In this document: positions 28,891 to 37,089 of the stretch, piece by piece
Numbering within the stretch: position 1 is the first letter of the stretch
Layout of the letters: every line of letters begins with the position of its first letter
Origin: Gammaproteobacteria bacterium
Lineage (GTDB): Bacteria; Pseudomonadota; Gammaproteobacteria; Steroidobacterales; GCA-2729495
DNA: 56,015 nucleotides
Assembly (NCBI GenBank): GCA_020853135.1
Contig: JADYZO010000114.1
Span: forward strand, 1-56,015
Direction: 5' to 3'
The notes under the pieces: model-generated
What the model saw: the letters and a program-made list of their open reading frames with translations, nothing else
Databases searched by the model: none
What the model was told of the DNA's origin: nothing
Program-made: the position numbers and the translations under genes

Positions 28891-29146
28891 ATCGTCAATC
28901 GGGACCTCGTACTGCGGCCGTATCAGCCGCTGTTCTTCCAGAGGGGATCGTTCCGATGAGCGCGAACAAGCTGCGGCCGGGGCCGTTGCCAAAGACCGAA
29001 AGTATCAAAGTGACCTTCGCTCCCCGGTCACGCTGAAAGCCGACCTCGACCGCTATGCCTCGCTGCACGTGCAGACCTATGGCGAGGATTTTGACGCGAC
29101 AACGCTGATCCCCCACATGCTGGAGGCGTTCATGGCGCGGGATCGC
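28891..29146 (+). repeat. Direct repeat copy 2 (trbI tail plus DUF2274)
   Basis: This is the second copy of the segment at 27502-27758. It lacks one base near 29024 and has scattered substitutions. Its trbI part has no upstream trbI body; the match begins abruptly after the riboswitch promoter. Confidence 0.85.
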
Positions 29147-29215
29147 GGGTTAGGGAAAGGGCGTGGCGAGGCTGTGCACCCATCACCCCGAGCTGCGGAC
29201 ACGCCGGCGCGCTGA
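28956..29215 (+). pseudogene. Frameshifted second copy of the DUF2274 gene
   Basis: The frame opens MSANKLRPGPLPKTESIKVTF like the intact gene at 27567. One base is missing where the intact copy reads ttcgcatgcccggtc, so translation runs into a stop at 29034-29036. In the shifted frame the rest is readable to 29215 (ADLDRYASLHVQTYGEDFDATTLIPHMLEAF), with a longer tail than the intact copy. The remains look recent, with no other damage. It is probably the right end of an older or second ICE of the same family. Confidence 0.8.
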
Positions 29216-29229
29216 TCGCACAAATGCAA

Positions 29230-29251
29230 AGCCCGCCATTGCTGGCGGGCT
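29230..29251 (-). terminator. Hairpin terminator after the unknown gene pair
   Basis: AGCCCGCCA and TGGCGGGCT form a perfect nine-base stem with a four-base loop. On the minus strand the stem is followed by TTTGCATTTG, a loose T-rich tail. It lies 20 bases after the stop of the small gene at 29271, so it should end that transcript. On the plus strand no T-run follows. Confidence 0.7.
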
Positions 29252-29270
29252 CGCATTGACGTGAACGGGG

Positions 29271-29471
29271 TTAGATCGAGGCGTCAGGTGCCTCGACGAT
29301 TTCCGGGTACTGGCGCCCCTGGCGCGGCGTCCGCGCAGCGGCTTCCATCTTCGCCCAGGTGCGGGCATCGACCGGAGGAATCCCCTTGAGCGAGAACTTG
29401 AAGACGCGACCACCCGCTGCCGCCTTCTGCGGCATTTCGGCGGTCTTGCGAGGTGCGTCGGTCTTGCTCAT
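29271..29471 (-). CDS. Small conserved-looking protein, partner of upstream gene
   Basis: A 66-residue basic protein starts with an ATG that overlaps the end of the larger gene by four bases and ends just before a good terminator. It has a Lys/Ala-rich N-terminus, then FKFSLKGIPPVDARTWAKMEAAART, which reads as a strand and an amphipathic helix. No family recognised. Its coupling to the 272-residue gene suggests a two-protein unit, for instance a toxin with a small antidote or regulator. That is inference only. Confidence 0.55.
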   Translation of the reverse strand: MSKTDAPRKTAEMPQKAAAGGRVFKFSLKGIPPVDARTWAKMEAAARTPRQGRQYPEIVEAPDASI

Positions 29472-30286
29472 GGAAGCCTCCCGTCAGAGAGCTTTCTACC
29501 CACGTAGGGTAGCAATTTCCGCCAGGACGTGCTAGCGGCGGTCAGGTCGAAGGTCATCAGGCGCTGGCTGCCGTAATTGTCCCACCAGGCCGGATCAACG
29601 GCCAATATGTCCTGAACGCTCTGGCAGTGGGCCAGGCTGGGGGCGTTTGAGACCTCGCCCGCCTCCAGCGGTGCATCGAAACCGAACTTGGGCCAGACCT
29701 TGTAGCCAACATGGCGGCGATCAAATCCACGACCCCCGGCCGCCACCAGCGAGACTTGAGACAGCCCGGCCAGGTGCGCCGTGATCGCGCACAGCGCGAA
29801 GGCGACGGTGCCCAGCGTGGGCGGAGTCAGGTGCTCGTTCAGGAAGTAGTGATCGACGTGCAGGCCGTCGATGAAAAGATCGGCTTCGCCGCGCTGGTCC
29901 CTGTAGATGCCGAGCCGGTTCTTGTGGGGACTCTGGATGACCTGGTTGTTGACCACGGTGAAGTACAGGCCCGGCGGCGTGTCCTGCTCAGCCTCTTTGA
30001 GAATTTGTTCGTGGACGCGGCTGCCGTCGAACACGGAGAACAGGTGCGCGAATTCGACCGTGGAGACCGAGCCGAACGGCAGTTCGAAGTGGTCATCGGG
30101 CAGCAGGTCGGTGCCGTCGAGCCGAATGTCGGTGCCGTTGAAGTACGCATCAGCGATCGGGCTGGACAGCAGTTCCTGATGCAGCGCTGCCAGGTCGGTT
30201 CGGTAGAAGTCGGAAAGTTGAAGCGGCACTGGTGAAGTCCAATCGCGAACAGCGCGAAGGTGCCACGACAGCACCACGTTGAACAA
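29468..30286 (-). CDS. Unknown protein, possible GNAT-like fold
   Basis: A protein of up to 272 residues has no signal peptide or membrane helix. Residues 155-205 read TVAFALCAITAHLAGLSQ, then VSLVAAGG and VGYKVWPKFGFDAP. A helix, a strand, and a WPKFGFD-type ending resemble the C-terminal half of GNAT acetyltransferases, but the CoA-binding RxxGxG/A loop is not obvious. The first codon of the frame is TTG with a weak ribosome site; GTG codons at 30277 and 30274 are alternatives, so the start is uncertain. It sits between the ICE right end and the tRNA-Arg, a common place for cargo. Confidence 0.5.
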   Translation of the reverse strand: MFNVVLSWHLRAVRDWTSPVPLQLSDFYRTDLAALHQELLSSPIADAYFNGTDIRLDGTDLLPDDHFELPFGSVSTVEFAHLFSVFDGSRVHEQILKEAEQDTPPGLYFTVVNNQVIQSPHKNRLGIYRDQRGEADLFIDGLHVDHYFLNEHLTPPTLGTVAFALCAITAHLAGLSQVSLVAAGGRGFDRRHVGYKVWPKFGFDAPLEAGEVSNAPSLAHCQSVQDILAVDPAWWDNYGSQRLMTFDLTAASTSWRKLLPYVGRKLSDGRLP

Positions 30287-30337
30287 CGTGCCCCATCGTG
30301 CTCAAGCGTAGGTGTGAACGGTGCGGCGTGCGATCGA

Positions 30338-30356
30338 GAGTGACCAGGAGTGACCA
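30338..30356 (+). repeat. Tandem GAGTGACCA repeats left of tRNA-Arg
   Basis: GAGTGACCA occurs at 30338-30346 and again at 30348-30356, one helical turn apart. The reverse complement TGGTCA(C) recurs on the other side of the tRNA at 30522, 30547 and 30558. Paired short repeats around a tRNA are typical of integrase arm-binding sites. No integrase is visible in the window to support this. Confidence 0.5.
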
Positions 30357-30423
30357 AAAACGAAATGCGTTTGGGGCAATTCGAGCTCGGCGGGCCTCTC
30401 GCAAGTGTTTGATTTTATTGGAT

Positions 30424-30500
30424 TGGCGCGCCCGACTGGATTCGAACCAGTGACCCCTGCCTTCGGAGGGCAGTACTCTATCCAGCTGAGCTACGGGCGC
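30424..30500 (-). tRNA. tRNA-Arg (anticodon CCG)
   Basis: A complete 77-base tRNA on the minus strand, including an encoded CCA end (30424-30426). The acceptor stem pairs GCGCCCG with CGGGCGC, the D-arm has TAGCTCAGCTGGATAGAG, and the anticodon loop CTCCGAA gives CCG. The T-arm contains GGTTCGAATCC-type sequence (TGGTTCGAATCCAG). All stems pair. Its 5' half is duplicated exactly at 30651-30690. Confidence 0.95.
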
Positions 30501-30520
30501 GTGTTTAAAAGTCTATCTGT

Positions 30521-30564
30521 TTGGTCAGCGAGAGCCGATCGGCGCTTGGTCACGCGTTGGTCAC
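30521..30564 (+). repeat. TTGGTCA(C) repeats right of tRNA-Arg
   Basis: TTGGTCA at 30521-30527, TTGGTCAC at 30546-30553 and TTGGTCAC at 30557-30564. The last two are 11 bases apart. They are the inverse of the GAGTGACCA pair at 30338-30356, so the tRNA is flanked by oppositely oriented copies, as in the arms of a phage-type attP site. Confidence 0.5.
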
Positions 30565-30621
30565 TCCGCCAGCACGGCATCAAGAGCGCACGTTCAGAAA
30601 CTCTTGATTCCTTTTCACATT

Positions 30622-30690
30622 CTACCGGGCTTCGAACCTCTGCTTGACTTCTTCGGAGGGCAGTACTCTATCCAGCTGAGCTACGGGCGC
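30622..30690 (-). pseudogene. Truncated tRNA-Arg copy (intact 5' half, decayed 3' half)
   Basis: Bases 30651-30690 are an exact 40-base copy of the 5' half of the tRNA-Arg at 30424-30500, up to the anticodon loop. Beyond that, 30622-30650 keeps only scattered similarity (a TTCGAA T-loop core) and cannot pair. A good promoter (30705-30734) stands upstream of this broken copy. The likely meaning is that this was the host tRNA gene, split by an integration whose element brought the complete replacement copy. Confidence 0.75.
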
Positions 30691-30704
30691 ATTTGCGGGC
30701 GGCC

Positions 30705-30734
30705 ATCATACCCCCGGGCCGGAGAAGGCGTCCA
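30705..30734 (-). promoter_or_regulatory. Promoter upstream of the truncated tRNA-Arg
   Basis: On the minus strand, TGGACG (30729-30734) and TATGAT (30705-30710) are 18 bases apart, and the tRNA 5' end follows 14 bases after the -10 box. The intact tRNA lacks an equally good promoter directly upstream, so it may be transcribed from here through the broken copy. Confidence 0.5.
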
Positions 30735-30804
30735 CGGCACGGCCAGGCCTGCCTGCGGCGGATACGGCTTGCGGCACGGCCGGGACCCGCGCCATGCTTC
30801 CCGG

Positions 30805-31509
30805 ATGCCCGGGCCGCAGTTGCCAGATGACGTGTTCCTCGGGGCGTTCGCCAACGCCCCGGCCCGCGAACTCGCTCCCGGCCAGGTGCTCATCGCCGCC
30901 GGCGCACCGGCCGATGAGGTCTTCAACATCCTCAGCGGCATGCTCATGATGAGCCGCACGGGAAGCGACGGCCGCCGCCAGGTGCTGAGCTTCCTGTTCC
31001 GCGACAACTTCATCGGGCTCACCACCGCGGACCGCTACTATTTCACGGTGCAGGCGGTGACGCCGGCCCTGGTGGCCTGCATCCCGCGGGCGGACTTCGA
31101 GGCGCGGCTGGCGCGCGTGCCAGAAGCCGAGCGCGCCTTCCTGAACATGACCTTCCGCGTGCTCGAGGACCTGCTCGACACCATCTACAGCCTCGGCCAG
31201 CGCACCGCGCTGGAGCGGCTCGCCGTCTTCCTGGTCTTCCTGCGCCATGCCCGCCGCCTGGCCGACGGCCCGGCCGACGACGGCGACCCGGCCAGCAACG
31301 AGGTGAGCCTGCCGATGACCCGCGAGGACATCGCCGATTACGTCGGCCTGCAGAAGGAAACCGTCAGCCGCAGCTTCGGCCAGCTCGAACGCCGGGGGCT
31401 GATCCGGCGCCTGGACAGCCACCGGATCCGGATCCTGGATCTCCCCCGGCTGCGGGAGCTGGCTGGCGTGGTGGACTTCGCCGCCTCGGCCCGCCTGCCA
31501 CCACGCTGA
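30805..31509 (+). CDS. Crp/Fnr-family transcriptional regulator, no Fe-S cysteines
   Basis: This 234-residue regulator has a cyclic-nucleotide-binding-type N-terminal domain (about 15-125), a dimer helix (about 130-155) and a winged-helix domain (about 170-225). The recognition helix has YVGLQKETVSRSFGQLE; the E..SR pattern is that of FNR/FixK proteins reading TTGAT half-sites. The N-terminus lacks the cysteine cluster of true FNR; the only cysteine is in VACIPRA. The start at 30805 matches family length, while the longer open frame upstream is built on tRNA sequence. The signal it senses cannot be told. Confidence 0.85.
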   Translation: MPGPQLPDDVFLGAFANAPARELAPGQVLIAAGAPADEVFNILSGMLMMSRTGSDGRRQVLSFLFRDNFIGLTTADRYYFTVQAVTPALVACIPRADFEARLARVPEAERAFLNMTFRVLEDLLDTIYSLGQRTALERLAVFLVFLRHARRLADGPADDGDPASNEVSLPMTREDIADYVGLQKETVSRSFGQLERRGLIRRLDSHRIRILDLPRLRELAGVVDFAASARLPPR

Positions 31510-31510
31510 G

Positions 31511-31530
31511 CCCGGCTGGCTGGCCGGGCG
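31511..31530. other. Strong hairpin between convergent genes
   Basis: GCCCGGC and GCCGGGC pair across a six-base loop between the convergent crp-type and algR genes. There is no T-run on either side, so it is a possible but unproven transcription end for both. Confidence 0.35.
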
Positions 31531-31536
31531 GGGCAC

Positions 31537-32292
31537 TCAGGGAGCCGTTGCGCTGATCCGCCGCTTGACGTCGGCGATCAGGCGCCGGCTGATCGGCAGC
31601 GGCTGCTCCCGGTGCGCAACCCAGGCCAGCGAGCGTCCGTCTTCCGTCGTCTCGATCCGTTGCAGGAATTTGCGCGCCACCAGCGTGTTGCGGTGGATGC
31701 GGATGAATTCCTCCGCGAACTCGGTCTCCAGGTCCTTCAACGTCTCGTCGCTGACTTCCTCGCCGTCGGCCAGCAGCAGCGTCACGTACTTCTGGTCGGC
31801 CTGGAAGCCGAGGATCTCCCCCACGGGCACCAGCCGCAGGCCCTTGGCCTTGCGCACGCAGATGTGGCTGCGGCGGCCTTCCGGGCCGGCGGCCGCCGCC
31901 ACGGCCGCCATGCCGCCGCGCGACAGGCGTGCCGCCTGCTGCAGGGCGCGCTCCAGGCGCTCGCGGCGCACCGGCTTCACGAGGTAGCCGATCGCCTGGG
32001 CCTCGAAGGCCTGGATGGCGTAATCGCTGTAGGCCGTGGTGAAAATCACCGCCGGCGGGTGCGCGAGGCTGAGCAGGTGGCGTGCGACCTCGATGCCATC
32101 CATCCCGGGCATGCGGATGTCGAGCAGGACCACGTCCGGGTCGAGGCTGTGGCAAAGGTCCAGGGCCTGGCGGCCGTGCGCGGCCTCGCCGGCCACCTGC
32201 CAGCCACCGACATCGGCCAGCAGCTGGCGCAGCCGCGCGCGCGCCGGTGGCTCGTCATCCACGATCAGGACGCTGCGCGAGACGGTGCTCAT
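31537..32292 (-). CDS. algR: AlgR-type LytTR response regulator
   Basis: This 251-residue response regulator has a receiver domain at residues 7-125 with acidic Asp12/Asp13, phospho-acceptor Asp58 (LLDIRMPG), Thr85 and Lys106 (YLVKP). The LytTR DNA-binding domain lies at about 145-248 (SHICVRKAKGLRLVPVGEIL, then FIRIHRNTLVARKFLQRIE). The sequence closely follows AlgR of Pseudomonas. It overlaps the upstream kinase gene by ATGA, forming a kinase-regulator operon. In Pseudomonas the pair controls exopolysaccharide and type IV pili; targets here are unknown. Confidence 0.88.
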   Translation of the reverse strand: MSTVSRSVLIVDDEPPARARLRQLLADVGGWQVAGEAAHGRQALDLCHSLDPDVVLLDIRMPGMDGIEVARHLLSLAHPPAVIFTTAYSDYAIQAFEAQAIGYLVKPVRRERLERALQQAARLSRGGMAAVAAAAGPEGRRSHICVRKAKGLRLVPVGEILGFQADQKYVTLLLADGEEVSDETLKDLETEFAEEFIRIHRNTLVARKFLQRIETTEDGRSLAWVAHREQPLPISRRLIADVKRRISATAP

Positions 32293-33371
32293 TGCGGCGA
32301 GGGCTGGTAGGGGAACCGCAACGTCACCCGGAAGAGCCCGGGCGCACTTTCGATGCCGAGGTCGGCGGCATCACCGAATGCCAGTGCCAGGCGCTCGCGG
32401 ATGTTGTCGAGCGCCATCTGGTGGCCCGGGCGGTCGCCGGCGAATGCGCCGGACGCCTCGGGCACCGGGTTGCTGATGGCGATGGACAGCGTGCCGCCAT
32501 CGCGCGCACCGGTCACCGTCACCACGCCGGGTCCGGTGAGGCGCTCGATGCCGTGGTAGACCGCGTTCTCCAGCAGCGGCTGGAGGCTCAGGCTGGGCAG
32601 CAGCGCATCCTGCGGCAGGGCATCGAGGTCCCAGCGCACCTCGAGCCGCCCGCCCAGCCGCTGGCGCTCCATGCGCTCGTAGACCCGGGTGATCTCCAGT
32701 TCGTCGGCCAGGGTGATGCGCTGGCGCGTGTCGGCCAGCGAGGCGCGGAACAGGTCGGCAAGGTCCTCCACCGCCTGCTCCGCCGCGGCCGGGTTGCTGC
32801 GCGTCAGGCTCGCAATGGTGTTCATGCTGTTGAAGAGGAAATGCGGGCGGATACGGGCCTGCAGCGCGTGGATGCGCGCCTGCGCCTCGCGCTGGACGTT
32901 CTTCTGCCACTGTTCGGACACGTAGAAATACCGCAGCAGCCCCCCGGTGATGAGGCTGCCCACGGCGAGGTTGCGCGCCGCGAAAAAGCCGTGGTCGGGT
33001 GGCAGCCAGGCATCGGTGGCGACGCCGGGCGCAACCAGGTAGCCGATCCAGTAAAGCGCTTCGGACACCAGCAGGATGTTCACCAGCACGGCCGCGAAGG
33101 CCAGTGCCGAACCCTGCTGCAGCGGCAGGCGCGCCAGCCGGGAGCGCAGGCCGCACAGCACGGCGGCGGAGGTGAGCGCCAGCCACTGCAACACCACCGA
33201 GGTTGAACCGAGGTCCGCGAAGAAGCTGCCCCAGTGGTTGTGCCGGGCCAGCGTCAGGGTGATGGCCAGCAGCTCGGCAAGCAGGACCACGCCCAGCACG
33301 GCCATGGGCGCGCACAGGTCAGGCAGGTAGGTGCAGGCGTCAGCGCGGGGCTTGTCCGGCGCAGCCGTCAC
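32289..33371 (-). CDS. algZ: AlgZ/FimS-type sensor histidine kinase
   Basis: This LytS/AlgZ-like membrane kinase has four to five hydrophobic helices in its N-terminal 140 residues, then the His_kinase motif IRPHFLFNSMNTIASL and an ATPase domain with LSLQPLLENAVYHGIE. The open frame extends to 33452, but that start overlaps the DUF4124 gene by 68 bases. I prefer the GTG at 33371, which leaves the conserved region around YLPDLCAPMAVL as the N-terminus; Met at 33305 is another option. It is cotranscribed with algR. In Pseudomonas algZR lies before hemCDXY; here hemXY is about 6 kb away and no hemCD is in the window. Confidence 0.82.
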   Translation of the reverse strand: MTAAPDKPRADACTYLPDLCAPMAVLGVVLLAELLAITLTLARHNHWGSFFADLGSTSVVLQWLALTSAAVLCGLRSRLARLPLQQGSALAFAAVLVNILLVSEALYWIGYLVAPGVATDAWLPPDHGFFAARNLAVGSLITGGLLRYFYVSEQWQKNVQREAQARIHALQARIRPHFLFNSMNTIASLTRSNPAAAEQAVEDLADLFRASLADTRQRITLADELEITRVYERMERQRLGGRLEVRWDLDALPQDALLPSLSLQPLLENAVYHGIERLTGPGVVTVTGARDGGTLSIAISNPVPEASGAFAGDRPGHQMALDNIRERLALAFGDAADLGIESAPGLFRVTLRFPYQPSPQ

Positions 33372-33384
33372 CGCCGGGGCCGGG

Positions 33385-33882
33385 CTACGGGGAACACCAT
33401 TCGTCAACGGCCCTGCGAGCCTCGGCGCGGGCAGCATCGATTTCCTCGTCACTCAGGTAGTGGCGCTCACCGTCGGCGCCCGGCCGGTACAGCCGGTGCG
33501 CCGTCTCGTACTTCTGCAGCTTGTCACGGGCCTGTTCGCAGCCCTGCTCGCGTTCGCCCTTGACCTGGTCCCGCTCACTGGCATCGGCCTTGCTGTCCCC
33601 GGCCTGCTGCTTCTTGCGCAGGTCCGCGGCGCTGTCGAGTTCCGACTTCTTCTTAGCAGCGGCGGCCATGGCCTCGGCATCGGTCGCCTTGTAGCGCAGG
33701 CTGAGTTCCTTCGCGGCCTGTGCCGCGTTGACGTCCTCCGGCGGCCGGTCCTGGTAGTGGGGCGTACCGTCCTTGTCCACCCACTGGTAGACGGAACCCT
33801 GGTCGGCGGCGCCGGCCTGGGCGCAAAGGCCCGCCAGGGAAACGGACACGACGATCCTGCACAAGACGGCAATGGACTTCAT
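33385..33882 (-). CDS. DUF4124 periplasmic protein
   Basis: This 165-residue exported protein has a signal peptide ending near CAQAGAADQG (about residue 27), then the DUF4124 motif VYQWVDKDGTPHYQDRPP. A Lys/Ala/Glu-rich helical region follows, and the C-terminal segment ends in EWCSP. The start at 33882 gives a proper signal sequence; the longer frame does not. DUF4124 proteins are common in gammaproteobacterial envelopes and have no settled function. It lies 13 bases before the preferred algZ start, possibly in the same transcript. Confidence 0.8.
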   Translation of the reverse strand: MKSIAVLCRIVVSVSLAGLCAQAGAADQGSVYQWVDKDGTPHYQDRPPEDVNAAQAAKELSLRYKATDAEAMAAAAKKKSELDSAADLRKKQQAGDSKADASERDQVKGEREQGCEQARDKLQKYETAHRLYRPGADGERHYLSDEEIDAARAEARRAVDEWCSP

Positions 33883-34079
33883 GGTGGACGCCCTCGTGAT
33901 CCCGACATGCGGGCCCAGCGCAACCCGCGGCATGTTTCATTATGCCATCGGGGCACGGCGGTGGAATTTGAACCCCGTCACGCAAAACCGGCGGGTACGT
34001 CCGGATTGGCCACAAATCCCGGACCACCGCCCGGAAACCCCGCGGGAACCGGCCCGGCGCACCACCTCTGCACCAGCCT

Positions 34080-35465
34080 TCAGGTGTAGGCGCTCTCGCC
34101 GTGGGAGACCGTATCGAGGCCCTGGCGCTCCTCCTCCTCGGTGACCCGCAGGCCGACGGTGGCGTCGACGAGGGCGTAGGCCGCGGCGGCGACGAGCCCC
34201 GACCACAGCACCGTGATGACCACGCCCCAGAGCTGGCTGCCGAACTGCGCCGCGGTGGAGTACCCGGCCACCGCGTTGGCGGCATAGTCGTAGACGCCGG
34301 TGCCGCCCAGCGCGGGGTTGCAGAACACCGCGGTCAGCAGCGCCCCGAGGATGCCGCCGATGCAATGCACGCCGAAGACGTCCAGGGAATCGTCATAGCC
34401 CAGCGCCGCCTTCAGCCGGGTGACCGCCAGCAGGCAGACGATGCCTGCAGCCAGGCCGATGACGAGGGCACCCATGGGGCCGACCCAGCCGCAGGCCGGC
34501 GGGATGGCCACGAGGCCCGCCACCGCGCCCGAGGCGGCGCCGAGCATGGTTGGCGTGCCCCGCCAGAGCCACTCCGCAAATGACCAGGACAGCGCCGCGG
34601 CGGCGGTGGCGAGCAGGGTGTTGACGAACACCTGGGCGGCGAGCCCATTGGCCTCGAGGTTGGAGCCGACATTGAAGCCGAACCAGCCGACCCACAGCAG
34701 CGAGGTGCCGATCATGACCATCGGCAGATTGTGCGGCGGCATGGGCACGCGGCCGTAGCCGAGGCGCCTGCCGACGAACAGCGCACCCACGATGCCGGCG
34801 ATGCCGGCATTGATGTGCACCACCGTGCCACCGGCGAAGTCCAGCGCCCCCTTGCGGAAGATGAACCCGGCGGTGGCGCTGGCCGCCTCGCCTGCCGCAG
34901 CGTCGGTATAGGCGTCGGGGCCCGCCCAGAACCAGACCATGTGCGCGATGGGCAGGTAGGCAAAGGTGAACCACAGCACCAGGAACAGCAGCACCGCGGC
35001 GAACTTCATGCGCTCGGCGAAGGCCCCGATCACCAGGCAGGGTGTGATGGCGGCAAAGGTCGCCTGGAAGGCGAAGTAGGCCATCTCGGGAACCACCACG
35101 CCCCTGGAGAACGTGGCGGCCACCGACTCCGGCTTCATGCCCATCATGAACAGCCGGTCGAAGCCGCCGACGAAGGCGTTGCCCCGGGTGAAGGCGAGGC
35201 TGTAGCCGTAGATGGCCCACAGCAGCACCATGACGCAGAAGGTGATGAACACCTGCATCAGCACCGAGAGCACGTTCTTCGAGCGCACCATGCCGCCGTA
35301 GAACAGCGCCAGGCCCGGGAGGGTCATGAGGATGACCAGCAGCGTGGCGGTCAGCAGCCATGCGGTATCGCCCTTCTCGGGCACCGGGCCGTCACCCGCG
35401 AGGGCGGCCAGCGGCCCGAGGAGCAGGGCTGGCGCCAGCACCAGGGCCGGCTTCAGCCGCTTCAT
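34080..35465 (-). CDS. amtB: AmtB ammonium transporter
   Basis: This 461-residue ammonium channel has a cleavable signal sequence (about 1-23) and about 11 membrane helices. Typical segments include MTLPGLALFYGGMVRSKN, AFAERMKF, and the pore histidines in VVHINAGIAGIVGAL and VHCIGGILGALLTAVF. The C-terminal tail is that of PII-regulated channels. The ATG at 35465 gives the signal peptide. It follows glnK by 67 bases, and both follow torF on the same strand. Blocking by unmodified GlnK when nitrogen is plentiful is the known mechanism of the pair. Confidence 0.93.
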   Translation of the reverse strand: MKRLKPALVLAPALLLGPLAALAGDGPVPEKGDTAWLLTATLLVILMTLPGLALFYGGMVRSKNVLSVLMQVFITFCVMVLLWAIYGYSLAFTRGNAFVGGFDRLFMMGMKPESVAATFSRGVVVPEMAYFAFQATFAAITPCLVIGAFAERMKFAAVLLFLVLWFTFAYLPIAHMVWFWAGPDAYTDAAAGEAASATAGFIFRKGALDFAGGTVVHINAGIAGIVGALFVGRRLGYGRVPMPPHNLPMVMIGTSLLWVGWFGFNVGSNLEANGLAAQVFVNTLLATAAAALSWSFAEWLWRGTPTMLGAASGAVAGLVAIPPACGWVGPMGALVIGLAAGIVCLLAVTRLKAALGYDDSLDVFGVHCIGGILGALLTAVFCNPALGGTGVYDYAANAVAGYSTAAQFGSQLWGVVITVLWSGLVAAAAYALVDATVGLRVTEEEERQGLDTVSHGESAYT

Positions 35466-35532
35466 CACCGTGTCGTTCTCCACTGTCCTGCTCCTGCCAG
35501 TTGCGGCACGCCCCGCGCGGGGGGCACCGGGG

Positions 35533-36574
<1,042 letters not shown>

Positions 36575-36647
36575 AGAATCGGCCCTTTCTCCAGCTTGCC
36601 GCCGGCTGTCTGTGTTGGCAGGATGCAGCCGGGCCAGGAATGCTGCT

Positions 36648-36663
36648 TGCAGGTTCCGTGCCA
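36648..36663 (-). promoter_or_regulatory. Sigma-54 (RpoN) promoter for torF-glnK-amtB
   Basis: The minus strand reads TGGCACGGAACCTGCA, matching the -24/-12 consensus TGGCAC-N5-TTGCA at all but one base. Transcription would start about 60 bases before the torF GTG. The operon encodes PII and an ammonium channel, which are RpoN/NtrC-controlled in many proteobacteria. A clear NtrC site was not identified. Confidence 0.8.
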
Positions 36664-36812
36664 CGGCAGCCAGCGGCGCAGAGCCGCCACGCACGGTGCG
36701 TTTTCGCTGCTGGCGCGCCGGGGCAGCGCACCGGGGCGGGGCACGGGGCGGCGGGAGCGCACGCTTGCGGGGCAGCATCGCCCACGACACGGCTACAGGA
36801 GGCAGGAGACGC

Positions 36813-37064
36813 ATGGACACCAAGCTGATCGAGGAACTGGCCCGCAAGCTCGCCAGGAGCCTGCCCCCGGGCATGCAGGCGCTCCAGGCCGACCTGGAGA
36901 AGAATTTCCGCGTCGTGCTGGCGGGCGGGCTCGCCCGCATGAACCTCGTGACGCGCGAGGAGTTCGACGTGCAGCAGCGCGTGCTCGAGCGGTCCCGCGA
37001 AAAGCTCAAGGCACTGGAGGCGCGCATCGCCGAACTGGAGAGTCGCACACCGCAAGCCCACTGA
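36813..37064 (+). CDS. ubiK: UbiK ubiquinone biosynthesis accessory factor
   Basis: This 83-residue helical protein of the BMFP (YqiC) family forms trimeric coiled coils and helps the Ubi enzyme complex with UbiJ, which is also in this window (54682). The sequence runs MDTKLIEELARKLARSLPPG, then a central LEKNFRVVLAGGLARMNLV and a C-terminal coiled coil (about 45-78). GGAGGCAGGAG precedes the ATG. It is divergent from torF and lies 25 bases before comM. Confidence 0.88.
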   Translation: MDTKLIEELARKLARSLPPGMQALQADLEKNFRVVLAGGLARMNLVTREEFDVQQRVLERSREKLKALEARIAELESRTPQAH

Positions 37065-37089
37065 CGCGCCGTGATGCGGGGGAACACCG

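Noticed and set aside
28455-29036. A 193-codon plus-strand frame spanning the Mn leader
   Set aside because: It ends in the frameshifted DUF2274 copy and crosses the riboswitch antisense; only the last 26 codons have meaning, as part of the pseudogene.
30405-30804. Open frames running through the tRNA-Arg and its partial copy (peptides such as [22 protein letters not shown])
   Set aside because: They are translations of tRNA sequence on the wrong strand, a common false call in high-GC genomes.
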